64,000 nucleotides of DNA from the NCBI RefSeq assembly GCF_028640845.1, contig NC_080540.1:233203794-233267793 (forward strand), written 5' to 3'. This DNA is from Ahaetulla prasina (taxonomy: Eukaryota; Chordata; Lepidosauria; Squamata; Colubridae). The number at the start of each line of letters is the position of its first letter. The stretch's first letter is position 1. The position numbers were made by a program, and so were the translations under genes. The notes below the pieces were generated by a model that was given only the letters and a program-made list of their open reading frames with translations, ran no database searches and was not told the origin of the DNA. Positions 12,801 to 63,929 of this stretch are shown one piece after another.

Positions 12801-13244
12801 CTGAATGTAATGTACAATATGTGGATAGTGAATAAGTACTTCAGATGTTGGTGAATTGCAATTCCCATTGCTCTTTTACAGTGCTTCTTAATGATGCTGG
12901 CAATTGTAGACAGATCTGAAGTGCCCAGATTGCATAACCCTGATACTAAATTTTTCATAGTAGAAACAGCAAGGTGTGGGTGTGACATTTCTCAAGAGAA
13001 ACTGTTTTCATCTAAGTGTGGCTTAACCAGGTGATTCACAGTGATGTCAACTATGATATTCATGACATCATATGAATTGTTCAGTGTTAGGTCTCTGTTT
13101 TATTAATTTGCAAATTTTTCCACATTTTTATTAATTAAATCACTTCTGCTTTAACTTAGGTTTGTTCAAATTTCTTTTTAATTTCCACAGTGGATCCTCT
13201 CTAAGCTGGAAGAAAAGGTAAAGGAGAGTCAACCAAAACTATGA
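602..13244 (+). CDS. VPS13A: VPS13A, C-terminal part (last five exons)
   Basis: Five exons (602-716, 11425-11510, 12093-12216, 12668-12742, 13191-13244) join in consistent phase to encode about the last 150 residues of a VPS13 protein. The family is known as rod-shaped lipid-transfer proteins at ER contact sites with mitochondria and lipid droplets; loss of human VPS13A causes chorea-acanthocytosis. The segment seen covers the run-up to, and the whole of, the C-terminal PH-like domain. Recognisable stretches are RPPRFFGDDGVIRPYRLRD, ENGRFAK, GTFGQLTCEWQY and ERVKSVFHAKEFGKIINF. All introns have GT/AG ends and no exon has a frameshift or internal stop. VPS13A is preferred over VPS13C or D from recalled C-terminal sequence and from the adjacent GNA14, its usual neighbour. 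Upstream exons lie left of the window. Confidence 0.93.
928..1060 (-). mobile_element. Truncated tRNA-derived SINE, 3' part
   Basis: Minus-strand copy of the SINE seen complete at 34904 and 22378. The segment contains the tttacagagtcagcatattg phrase and the agcaatagca 3' end. The tRNA-like head is missing. Confidence 0.65.
1847..2020 (-). mobile_element. 3' end of L2/CR1-like LINE
   Basis: A TTTATT-repeat tail followed by the conserved terminal stem-loop phrase (cttctcccgaaggactcagg) that ends the larger copies at 8687 and 18236. Only the last ~170 bp of the element is present, on the minus strand, in the VPS13A intron. Confidence 0.75.
3063..3106 (+). repeat. (GAT)n microsatellite
   Basis: A run of GAT trinucleotides with a few interruptions in the VPS13A intron. 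Confidence 0.9.
4238..4322 (-). mobile_element. Old SINE fragment
   Basis: Degenerate minus-strand copy of the same tRNA-SINE 3' region as at 928, recognisable by agcatattgcccccaacac and tctgggtctt. Confidence 0.5.
5130..6790 (-). mobile_element. Penelope-like element fragment (GIY-YIG part)
   Basis: On the minus strand around 6690-6720 the translation IQCKDCNSHY followed by EHQLAIKRHH resembles the GIY-YIG endonuclease end of Penelope-like retroelements, and a downstream EFLEAW-like stretch can be seen in broken frames. Near 5400-5446 the peptide SARKQSSSESTKDSTVQ matches the C-terminal/3' tail I associate with squamate copies. Many stops and frameshifts are present. The middle (about 5513-6250) looks like a separate nested insertion. 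Confidence 0.6.
5513..6250. mobile_element. Possible nested DNA element with internal hairpins
   Basis: This block interrupts the Penelope-like fragment. It begins with a Tigger-like terminal phrase (tggtagtcctcgagtcacg) and contains two strong inverted repeats, 16 bp perfect at 5893-5908/5963-5978 and 20 bp with one mismatch at 6156-6175/6185-6204. I could not find the matching terminus, so its boundaries are approximate. Confidence 0.35.
6780..7000 (+). mobile_element. Penelope-like fragment, plus orientation
   Basis: Carries the same 3' tail phrase as the minus-strand copy (aaagctcagagaacaccaag with preceding gaaatatctgtaagc) but on the + strand, giving a head-to-head pair. It includes the (CA) run at 6834-6865. 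Confidence 0.5.
6834..6865 (+). repeat. (CA)16 microsatellite
   Basis: Uninterrupted CA dinucleotides, about 16 units. Confidence 0.95.
8687..9838 (-). mobile_element. 5'-truncated L2/CR1-like LINE, RT C-terminal part
   Basis: Minus-strand non-LTR retrotransposon copy of about 1.15 kb. 9832-9371 encodes the RT palm/thumb with the catalytic motif YADDTQLYF; 9346-8906 encodes the C-terminal domain with HWLPVVFRVRFKVL and LWNELPPGLRQLPDLRTFRR. Both are in one frame, separated only by a TGA at about 9366 that looks like a CGA-to-TGA CpG change. The 3' end has the terminal stem-loop and an (AAAT)-type tail at the left edge. Endonuclease and N-terminal RT are absent. Confidence 0.85.
8906..9832 (-). 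pseudogene. LINE ORF2 C-terminal half with one stop codon
   Basis: About 300 residues of reverse transcriptase plus C-terminal domain, open except for one TGA. The RT active site YADD is intact. It lacks the 5' part by truncation, so it is a dead copy, though a lightly mutated one. Confidence 0.8.
11425..11510 (+). CDS. VPS13A: VPS13A exon (fourth from last)
   Basis: 86-nt exon after a polypyrimidine tract and TTTTAG acceptor, ending AAAAAG|gtaag. It reads in phase 0 and encodes NIENGRFAKLRYFTHAM followed by VNNTDLLMVTK, with two bases carried to the next exon. This is the start of the C-terminal PH-like domain; substitutions from the human protein as I recall it are conservative. Confidence 0.92.
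12093..12216 (+). CDS. VPS13A: VPS13A exon (third from last)
   Basis: 124-nt exon after acceptor ATAAACAG and before donor gtaaag. The first base completes a Ser codon, then 41 residues follow, including GILFVTRGTFGQLTCEWQY and DGRRLRIEAK, core beta strands of the PH-like domain. No disruption is seen. Confidence 0.93.
12255..12540. repeat. Unclassified interspersed repeat in VPS13A intron
   Basis: The stretch begins with a phrase (tcgctccataagacgc) that I associate with a high-copy squamate repeat, and is more GC-rich than the surrounding intron. It lies between the third- and second-last VPS13A exons. No termini or duplication were identified and the family is unknown to me. Confidence 0.35.
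12668..12742 (+). CDS. VPS13A: VPS13A exon (second from last)
   Basis: 75-nt, phase-0 exon between ATTTCAG and gtgaat. It encodes 25 residues, ERVKSVFHAKEFGKIINF then RTPEDAK, nearly identical to the human C-terminal region as I recall it. Confidence 0.94.
13191..13244 (+). CDS. VPS13A: VPS13A terminal exon, coding part
   Basis: The exon follows acceptor TTTCCACAG and encodes WILSKLEEKVKESQPKL and a TGA stop at 13242-13244. The WIL.KL start matches the family C terminus; the last ten residues are variable, as expected at the extreme end. Confidence 0.92.
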   Translation, partial: WILSKLEEKVKESQPKL

Positions 13245-13994
13245 CCAGTTGAAGAAAATCAAAACATTATAGTTGTTTTATACTTCAAAGCATGTGACAC
13301 TATTTAAATACAAAGAGATTGACACCATAATTTTGTGTATTTAAATCAATTGTTTTTGAATCTTCTACACTATTGAGTGAAAAAGGTCAGTTTTATCAAT
13401 AGGTGCAAACACTCTGTTGCTGAAAGCTGCTATTGAATTGTGGCTTATTTGATTTTGTATTTAGAAATAATAAGGGTTTAAATCTAAACTAAATTGGTTT
13501 TATTTTTAGATCTGCCATGTAATCAACAAGACCAAACATCTTAGCAGAGTCTTATGATGTAGTAATCAGGTTCTTCCCTGCTCGTAACTCTTTTTGTTCA
13601 GTGTTTATTTAAGGGTTTTGTTGTATTGGCACATCCCATTAATATTCACTGAAATTCAGTTTAATTCAGGAAGACTGATTTAACCAGCAGTGTTCTGATA
13701 TTCTGATATTACCTTGCTGACCTTGCTTTGTTTGAGAAGCTTTTTGATTACTTATATAGATATAGATGTATATAATGAGGTGAATTAATTTTTGATACAG
13801 ATAAGAAGTTTATGGTACTGTAACACTGTTTTTAATAATCACATTTTTATATAATACAAAAATAAACAAAATGTTCTGTTGTCACACAATTAAGCAAATA
13901 TCTATCAAACGAAATAAGAAATTTTAGTGATTTTTTTGAATGGCAATGGTCAAAATGAAGTCAGAAAGCTATCAACTCAGCATCATGTTTTAAA

Positions 13995-14357
13995 GTACTA
14001 GTTCATTTAGGCATGAGCTATATTTGTGATTTGAAGTCAAAAGCATGTTTCAGAGTGAATGGGGCTTATATCCCATAGGTCAGGACCTCCTTACTGACTT
14101 TTTCTGGCCTTGCTGAAGAACATCAGAAAAGTGCATGTGTTTTTATGTCCACTCTTCTAGTACTGCATTAGCTTTGAATCATAGTTTTTCATTTAGGAAT
14201 GAGTTACATTTTGGATATGAAGTCAAAAGCATGTTTCAGAGTGAACATGTCCTGAATGCATCTCCTGTTGGCATCTCCTTAAAGAAGCTGTGTCTTCTTT
14301 TGGACTTGCTGAGAACTCCAGGAAAATGCACCCTTATGTTTTTGTTCCCACTCTGAA
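13995..14357 (+). repeat. Direct duplication in VPS13A 3' UTR
   Basis: Two diverged copies of a 160-170 bp segment, about 13995-14156 and 14180-14357, offset by 186-196 bp. Both carry the 20-base run aagtcaaaagcatgtttcag, starting at 14034 and 14220, and later a ttgctga..a...aggaaaatgca-like stretch. Indels change the offset along the copies, so the duplication is old. Confidence 0.7.
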
Positions 14358-14801
14358 GTTTCAGTTTTGGATCCAAAGTGGTAATACATGCCTGATTTTA
14401 TCTAAGAATGTCCCTATGGGTTTGTATGTGATTTTGAGATGTGTGTGTACTGGGAAACCACGGCTAATTATAGAATATTTAATAATGTTAAAACATATAT
14501 CAAAATACAGACACACACCCACACATCAGGAGGAAAATATTGCACAATGTTAATTTTAAGACTATGCAAATAAATACTGCCTATCCCACCTTTATGACAG
14601 AGGCTACTTCATGAAAGAGAAATGGAATGCAAATGTACATAAAATATATTGCCTAATACAGATTTGAGTAATTTGATGCATGCAGTAAATGTCTGCTGCC
14701 AGAATATCTTTTCAGATTGTTTGAAGGATCGTGGTGGAGGAAAACTAGTCTTTGCTATTGGTGCTTAAACTAATCAAACTGTAGCTTTGTTGTAAAAGCT
14801 G

Positions 14802-14807
14802 AATAAA
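14802..14807 (+). terminator. Probable VPS13A poly(A) signal
   Basis: AATAAA followed by a GT-rich element from about 14824, the usual layout of a vertebrate cleavage site. Alternative hexamers lie at 13861 and 15104. Confidence 0.5.
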
Positions 14808-15377
14808 GTAAATGGCATGCCCAGTGTGACAGTGTGTGTTATGTATTTATAATATATTCTGATATGCTTTATGTAACTGTTTGAGGCAAGTACTGTCCCC
14901 CATTGCATTGTTCCAAGCTTTTATTTGTTTATATAACTCCTATAAATTAAATTATCAGAAACGCCAAAGTGTAATTTATATTGTGTAGTTCAAGTTTGTG
15001 ATACCTATCCAGGGTCTCTGACTTCGCATCACACTTGAGCATTTTTCAATCGCTGCATTAATTGTACAGTAACACCAACTACATAGCATCTTTAAAGGTA
15101 TACAATAAATACATATATAGCTTTTACACTGTTTCAATTGACCTTATTTGAATGTAGTTTTTATTTTCTCATCATATCTGCTCTATTTATTTTAAAAGTT
15201 ATCAAATAGGCACATATGTAAAAAGTTTTGTTAGATATTTAGGCTGCATTTCATTCAGTAACTCAAGGATGTTGCTGAAGAACCAGGAGGAGAAGAAATC
15301 AGCTTGGATTGAGAGGAGAAAAGAACCAAGAATGCTTCTTTCAAGACCAAATCTATGTTTAGGTAGAGAAATTCATT

Positions 15378-15525
15378 TACACGTAGTTATTGAATTATGA
15401 CCATAATTAAGCCTGGCAATGACAGTTGTAAATTATGAGTTGTACAACAGGTAACCAGACCCGTTTTTTAAAATCTTTTTCATGACAGTCATTAAGCGAA
15501 CACCAGGGTGGTTAAGCAAGCACTA
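15378..15525 (+). mobile_element. Left part of Tigger-like MITE, interrupted by a LINE
   Basis: Begins with a degraded form of the family terminus (gtagttattgaattatgacc) and carries gacagtcattaagcgaa. It continues on the far side of the LINE at 18283-18580, so the LINE landed inside this MITE. Confidence 0.55.
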
Positions 15526-18056
15526 TGGACTGTTCCTCAGATTGCCGGCTGTGAATCCCTCTATGTGCGGTGGGGCTATAGGAATCAGTTGGGCTTGGTG
15601 ATCGCGTACCTGGCTCCTTGCTGCGTGACCACAGCCCTGCCTGAACTGTTGGAGATACTTGCTGCTGTGGCGGTTGAGACCCCCAGACTTATAGTCATGG
15701 GGGATTTCAACCTGCCATCAGTTGGCTTGTCATCGACGGCAGCTCGGGAGTTCCAGGCTTCCATGACGGCCTTGGACCTGATTCGAGTAAATGATGGCCC
15801 TACGCACACGGGGGGAGGCACGCTGGATCTGATTTATATCTCTGGTTAAATGATTTGGTGTTAGATGATTTAGTAACAGAACCAATGTCATGGTCGGATC
15901 ATTTTCTCCTTCGCCTAGACTTCCGAACCGCCATTCACCATCGCAGGGAGACGGAACCTATACGGTGGTTCCGTCCCAGGCGCCTGATGGACCCTGAGAG
16001 GTTCCTGACGGAGCTTGGGCCATTCCCTGAGGATCTGGCCCACAGCACGACTGAGGAACTGGTCGTGGCCTGGGAACAGGCCGCGGCCGGGGCCTTGGAC
16101 CGTGTCGCGCCTTTGCGGCCTCTGACCCGGCGTAGATCTCGTCCGGCCCCTTGGTTCTCCAAGGGGCTGAGGGAGATGAAACGCCGGAGAAGACGCCTAG
16201 AGAGCACCTGGAGGTCCAGTCGCTCCGAAGCTGATCGGACACTAGTTAGGTCCTATTCTAGGACCTACCTAGTGGCAATGAGGGAAGCGAGGCGCCCACG
16301 CCCACCCTCATTGCGCCGGCAGATAACCGCCCGCCGCCCAGCTGGGTGACCCGCCTCTCCTACATCAGGAGGTGCGGATGACCCTTGCAGGACGAGCCGA
16401 GGAGTTTAGTGGTTATCTATACGATAAAATCGCTCAGCTGAGGGACGGTCTGGACCGAATTTGGGATGATCCAAGCGAGGGAGAGGAGGCACGTCTTGTT
16501 GAGCCCATTTGGGATGAGTTTGACCCTGTGGCTCCCGAGGACGTGGACAGGTTGTTGGGGAGGCTTCACGGCACGACATGTTTACTGGACCCGTGCCCTT
16601 CCTGGCTGGTACTGGCCACTCAGGCGGTGACACGAGGCTGGCTCCAGAGGATTATCAACGCTTCTTTGTTGGAAGGGGTTTTCCCTGCCGCCTTGAAAGA
16701 GGCGGTGGTGAGACCCTCCTTAAGACCCCCTCCCTGGACCCAGCTATTTTGGGTAATTATCGTCCAGTCTCCAACCTTCGCTTTGTTGCGAAGGTTGTAG
16801 AGAGTGCCGTGGCGCGACAGCTACCCCAATACCTGGATGAAGATGTCTATCTAGACCCGTTCCAGTCCGGCTTCCGACCCGGATACAGCACGGAGACAGC
16901 TTTGGTCGCATTGGTGGATGATCTCTGGAGGGCCAGGGACAGGGGTTATTCCTCTGCCCTGGTCCTATTAGACTCTCAGCGCGCTCGATACCATCGACCA
17001 TGGTATCCTGCTGCGCCGGTTGGGGGATTGGGAGTGGAGGCACCGATATCGGTGGTTCTCCTCCTATCTCTCCGACCGGGCGCAGACGGTGTTGACAGGG
17101 GGCAGAGGTCGACCGGGAGGGGCCTCACTTGTGGGGTCCCACAGGGTCGATTCTCTCGCCCCTGCTGTTCAACATCTACATGAAGCCGCTGGGTGAGATC
17201 ATCAGTGGTTTCAGGGTGAGATACCAGCAGTACGCTGATGACACCCAGCTGTATTTTTTCCACCCCGGCCACCCCAATGAAGTTGTTGAAGTGCTGTCCC
17301 GTGTTTGGAAGCCGACGGGTCTGGATGGGGAGAAACAGGCTCAAGCTTAATCCTCCAAGACGGAGTGGCTGTGGATGCCGGCATCGATTCAGTCAGCTGC
17401 AGCCGCAGCTGGCTGTTGGAGGCGAGTTATTGGCCCCAAAGGATAGGGTGCGCAACTTAGGTGTCCTCCTGGATGATCGGCTGTCGCTTGAAGATCATTT
17501 GATGGCCGTCTCCAGGAGGGGCTTCCACCAGGTTCGCCTGGTTCGCAGTTGCGCCTTCCTTGATCGGGATGCCTTATGCACAGTCACTCATGCGCCTGCT
17601 ACCTCTCGCTTGGATTACTGTAATGCTCTCACATGGGCTCTTGAAGTGCACTCGGAGGCTTCAGTTAGTCAGAATGCAGCTGTGCGGGTGATAGAGGAGC
17701 TACGCGTAGCTCCCATGTAACACCGCTCCTGCACAGACTGCACTGGCTGCCTGTGGCCTTCGAGTGCACTTTAAGGTGTTGGTTATGACCTTTAAAGCGC
17801 CCATGGCTTAGGACCTGGGTACTTACGGGACCGCCTGCTGTTACCACATGCCTCCCACCGACCCGTGCGCTCCCATAGAGAGGGACTTCTCAGGTGCCGT
17901 CCGCCAAACAATGTCGGCTGGCGGCCCCAGGAAGGGCCTTCTGTGGGGCTCCCACACTCTGGAACGAACTTCCCCCGGGTTTACGCCAAATACCTGACCT
18001 TCGGACATTCCGTCGCGAACTGAAGACACATCTCTTTATCCGCGCGGGGCTGGCTT
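15526..18056 (+). pseudogene. Disrupted LINE ORF2 (endonuclease-RT)
   Basis: Open pieces at 15508-15849, 15855-16349, 16372-16800, 16578-17183, 17129-17350 and 17238-17720 cover successive parts of one ORF2 in different frames. Domain order is endonuclease C-terminal part, linker, RT with YADD, then C-terminal domain. Frameshifts and stops separate every piece. Confidence 0.85.
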
Positions 18057-18204
18057 AAATTGGAATTTTAATGTTAAATTTATTAATTTTTAAACGGGGT
18101 TTTTTAGTGTATGGTAAATTTTAATCTCCAGGCTAATTTAAATAAGTTTTTTAAATTGTATTTTAACCTGTATATTATATTGCTGGTTTTATCTTGCCTG
18201 TACA

Positions 18205-18236
18205 CCGCCCTGAGTCCTTCGGGAGAAGGGCGGTAT
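18205..18236 (+). repeat. Conserved LINE 3' stem-loop
   Basis: An imperfect hairpin with stem ccgccct/agggcgg lies just before the AAT tail. The same hairpin terminates the copies at 8687 and 1847, suggesting it is the RT recognition structure for this family. Confidence 0.7.
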
Positions 18237-18282
18237 AAAAATCAAATAAATAATAATAATAATAATAATAATAATAATTAAC

Positions 18283-18580
18283 CTAACACCACAGTCATTA
18301 ATTAAGCAAATCCATTGTTTGCTGTGGATTGTTTTTTGCTGGAAATTAGAAGTAAATGCCGTTTTCCAGCAAACAGTCATGAATTGTGGTCACATACTGC
18401 AGGATGCTGCAAACTGCCATAAGTGTGGCCAGTTGCTAAGTGCCAAAAATACAGTCACATGACTGTAGGGCAACATTTAAACTTTGAAATCTAGTTGTAA
18501 GTAGCTTTTGTGGAGACTGTTGTAACTTCAAATGGTTGCTAAGCAACTGGACCCAAGTTGAGGGCTAGCTGAATACAGCG
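18283..18580 (+). mobile_element. Right part of Tigger-like MITE, interrupted by a LINE
   Basis: Continues the MITE begun at 15378, with cagtcattaattaagcaaat, tgctgtggattg and gtcatgaattgtggtcac. It ends with a degraded terminus (aagttgagggctagctg). Confidence 0.55.
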
Positions 18581-18599
18581 TTTTTTATTGTTTTACTTT

Positions 18600-19849
18600 G
18601 GGTTTTTTGTTTTTGGGTGTTTTGGTTTTGGTTTGTAAAGTGGTCATTCAAAAAAAGAAAAGACAAGTGATGGGCTGTACAAGAAGGAAGAAACTGCCTT
18701 CTTAGAAAGGCACACTTTAAATGCACATTAACTCCCAATCAGAAAAAAAGTTAGCAAGTTGGATAATTTTTAAAAATGTATGAACCGTCAGCTCTTTATA
18801 ATCATCATCATTGCGCAACTTTCATGGCGTGTATTTCATGACATATATTTATAGGTATTGGGAAGTTTTCTTTTCTAGATTAAACAAAAATCCTCAGGGG
18901 AAAACTGTGATTGTGGAAACCAAATTACATAATATAGTGGGTTTTTTGTTTTGTTTTTAATAAAAAGTTTTATTTATAAAAAGTTTTATCAAATTACATA
19001 ATATAGTTGATGGGTCAATCATTTTTTGTTTTTTAAATTAACAGGGAGATGCAAGTAATTATTTCAGAAGGTTTTTATCAAATGCCAGTATTATACAAAT
19101 AACTTCTATTTGTATAACAGCATTTCACAATAAAGCTCTACCTTACTACCACCATCTCATAAGCAAACGTCTCTTAATTTCAACCATTCTCTTCCTCAAT
19201 TGGAACAAGAACATATTTGTGCATTGAGAAGGACCATGGATCCACACAGATCTGGGCATAGCATATTTTCTGACTTACACATTACCTTCACCAAACACAA
19301 AAATTTGAGGACAGAGTTTGCTTTAAAATAATGCCAAACTTGCAACATTAAATGGTCTCCTGTCCACAATTGTCACCTAGCTACAGCAATGCTCAGGCAG
19401 CTTTTTAGAGGCCATGCCAATAGAAGTAGCACAGCCTGTCTTCCTTTGAACCACCTCTGATTGCTTCCCAAATATTTTATCTCCCCTCCCTGCCTCATTC
19501 CCTTTGTATTGAGTGACTGAGATTGTAAAGCTTGAAAATGAAGATTGTTTTTATTGATCCAGTTGTAGGCTGCTGTAGAGTAAGTGAGCTATAAAAGATT
19601 TTGAATAGGTAAAACATTTTTCTTAAAAGGGATTGAATGGAGAATCAAAGCATTATTCAAGTTATAAACAAGGATTAGTTGATCATAGAAAGCCACTGTT
19701 TATTTGGCAAATTGATATAGCTACTCACGTCACTGAGCAGCATACAGTCAACAAATGATTAAAAACAAATATAACGATCATTTAAAAAATTAAACAAATA
19801 GAAACAAAGATTGTGGGAGAATATCAATATCCTAAGTATAGTGGGGCCA
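18600..19849. other. Intergenic, no recognised feature
   Basis: AT-rich intergenic DNA between the genes. I see no exon, RNA gene or clear repeat, apart from a short duplicated aaaaagttttat phrase near 18960. Confidence 0.5.
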
Positions 19850-20202
19850 TCTTGCAGACTCCCTTTGGCCATGATGGCACGCAGAGCCTTCTGTGGGCAT
19901 GCGCGCCATTGCCAGCTGCTCTTCTAGGTTCCATCGCGCGCATGCATGGCGGCCAGCTGGTCCAGCGTGCATGCGCATCATCCATCTTCTGAGTTCCAGT
20001 GCTCCAGTGTGCGCGTGCACATGCATGCGCCATTGCCAGCTGCTCTTCTAGGTTCCATCGCGCGCATGCATGGCGGCCAGCTGGTCCAGCGTGCATGCGC
20101 ATCATCCATCTTCTGAGTTCCAGTGCTCCAGTGTGCGCGTGCACATGCATGCGCGCATATTCCAGTTTTGGCACTCAGTGCTGAAAAGGTTAACCATCGC
20201 TG
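19850..20202 (-). mobile_element. hAT-type MITE with CG-rich tandem core
   Basis: The right end reads aaaaggttaaccatcgctg, a variant of the terminus seen at 49584. The left end is diverged. The core contains two head-to-tail copies of a 124-bp unit rich in CG and alternating purine-pyrimidine (gcgcgcatgcatg). No target duplication was found. Confidence 0.5.
19905..20152 (+). repeat. Two-copy 124-bp tandem duplication
   Basis: Units 19905-20028 and 20029-20152 appear identical by eye. Each contains gccattgccagctgctcttc and ends gcgcgtgcacatgcatgc. The identity implies a very recent duplication. It creates spurious open frames on both strands. Confidence 0.9.
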
Positions 20203-21195
20203 CCCTATGGGTTCCTCAAGGTTGTTGGAAAAACCATGTTTTATTACAGGGTTTCCAGAAAGCTGGAATAGGAAGAGGGCCAACCTCACTTGGGCTCGAG
20301 GGCAGGAACCACAGCAGAAAAGGCTGATATTTTGTTTCCCTTCAGGTGGAATATCTGATCAGATTGGACCCATAATACATCCCTTCTGACAGATAGATGT
20401 AATTGGGAAGAGAGGGTCCCTCAAACAACTCTTTGGTTTGTTAACCTATTAATTCAAATAATATTAAATCATCAAGGTTTTCCATAAAATCACCCGTCAG
20501 TTGTAATTGCCTGTCATTAAGTGAGAAGATATGCAAACAGCCTCTCTAGTATCCATCATTTGATTGCAAGTAAAATACATACTCTAATGAAGCTCAGTTC
20601 ATGGTAACTTCATGCGAATTTCACAGGACCTGCATGTGAAGACTTTATTAATCAGTCCCCTCATCAGACCAGTTCCAACTTTTTTTTATTTAGCCTGAGA
20701 GACTTAGATAATTCACACCTACATAATAATTAGGCTTGAGGCTACTTTGTTTTTGTTTTTCTGAGCCTAAAAAAAGAGCAATCAACTGCTCCCACCTGTT
20801 AAGGCCACTTGTTCACTACAAGGAGAAAGGCACCATTAAAACACTTAATAAATAATTACTCAAAACTAAGCACCCCTCTTTCTGTTGAATAATAATACAA
20901 TTAGTCTCAAACTCATTCTTGTGGCCTCACTAGGTTTAAATGCACATCTATTATAAATTATGAAAGGCAAAAGGATCTCTGATTATGACCAAAATGTTCA
21001 CAAATCCCCTCCAAAAAATTAAAAGCAGAATATTCAAAATCTATTCCTTAAAAAGTTCTAAATTTATTCGAAGTTCCCTTCCATTTTTAGCAAGGACACA
21101 AACAATTGTTTAAAAATCTATTACATAGCATATATTTCATAAGTAATAAATAAAATTGCAGTATAGACAAACGTATGTAGCTGACGCTCTTTTAT
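20203..21195 (-). other. GNA14: Probable GNA14 3' UTR and flank
   Basis: This region lies downstream of the GNA14 stop on the minus strand. Minus-strand AATAAA hexamers (TTTATT here) occur at 21063-21068 and 20644-20649, and one overlaps the stop. The true cleavage site cannot be chosen from sequence. No other gene is seen. Confidence 0.4.

Positions 21196-21196
<1 letters not shown>
21191..21196 (-). terminator. AATAAA overlapping the GNA14 stop codon
   Basis: The last A of the TAA stop is the first base of AATAAA. Hexamers at 21063 and 20644 are more plausible, as use of this one would give almost no 3' UTR. Confidence 0.25.
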
Positions 21197-63149
<41,953 letters not shown>

Positions 63150-63756
63150 GCTCGGCAGCGCCCCGGGAGAAGCCGGGCAGAGGGCGCCCCTTTTTGTTTT
63201 GGGAACTTCGAAGATTCCCTCGGAGAACTCGGGCGCTTCTTCCTCGCCAGGCAGAAACACAGGTCGGGGCCAGCCGAGGGCAACGGCGGGAGACCGCAGC
63301 TCCGGCTGAATTGTCAGCGGACTCGGCTTCTCCCTCAGGGAGCGCGAAAGTCCGTCGGTCGGCGACCCAGGCCACGCCCCTTCAACCCACGTTCACTTTT
63401 CGGGAAGGAACCTTTCCGTTCCTGCCCAGCGCGGGTCTGGTTTCCTTGTGCTGCAAGGGAGCGTTGCAACTTGCAGCCTTTACTTTCTTTCCTTCTACGG
63501 TTGAGGATCCGGCGCTGTTCCGGGAAAAGCAACAGATCCGTTTCCCCCCTTTCTCCCCCCCCCCCAGGACTTCAAACGCTGGGGATGACCATCCGACGAT
63601 CTCAAGGTTACCTGGGTTGTCTTCGGTCCAGCAAGCGCACCCTCGCCGTCGCCCTCGTTCCTTCGGGATCGCTTCTTCCCAAATGTCAAAGCGCCGTCCG
63701 TTTAAACGCACCGAATCGAGGCCTCGTGTTACGCCACGGTTTACTGAAAAAAAAAC

Positions 63757-63797
63757 AAAAACAAACAAACAAACAAACAAACAAACAAACAAAAAAA
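63757..63797 (+). repeat. (AAAC)n microsatellite
   Basis: About eight AAAC units between A-rich runs, upstream of GNA14. Confidence 0.9.
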
Positions 63798-63929
63798 CGG
63801 TTTGACAGAGTTACCCAGCGCAATGTCCCATATCGTGGCTTAACAAGCCGCAATGGCTGGCTTCGTGCAATGTTAAGCCGAAGCCAAGCCACCTTCTGAA
63901 TCAGAACCAGTTTAGTTTATGCTTTGTGG

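Larger units (their letters stand above)
13245..14822 (+). other. VPS13A: VPS13A 3' UTR with candidate poly(A) signals
   Basis: About 1.6 kb of AT-rich noncoding DNA follows the stop. Canonical AATAAA hexamers occur at 13861-13866 and 14802-14807, and another at 15104-15109. The 14802 site is best placed because a GT-rich stretch (gtgtgacagtgtgtg) follows within 20-30 bases. The UTR includes an internal direct duplication, listed separately. The end is inferred from motifs only. Confidence 0.55.
15526..18282 (+). mobile_element. L2/CR1-like LINE, 2.8 kb, broken ORF2
   Basis: Plus-strand intergenic LINE. 15526-15849 encodes the end of the apurinic endonuclease domain, with VMGDFNLPSV and a later GGGTLDLIYISG. 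From 16370 on come RT pieces in shifting frames, including FQSGFRPGYSTETALVALVD (about 16860-16920) and the YADDTQLYF motif near 17230. The C-terminal domain follows to about 18055. The 3' UTR ends in the CCGCCCT...AGGGCGG stem-loop and an (AAT)n tail at 18250-18280. Several frameshifts make it inactive. It is GC-rich relative to its surroundings. The 5' end is truncated within the endonuclease. Confidence 0.88.

Noticed and set aside
19824..20289. Open frames with MHVHAHTG-type repeats
   Set aside because: Products of the 124-bp tandem duplication in a MITE; the same peptide appears in several frames.
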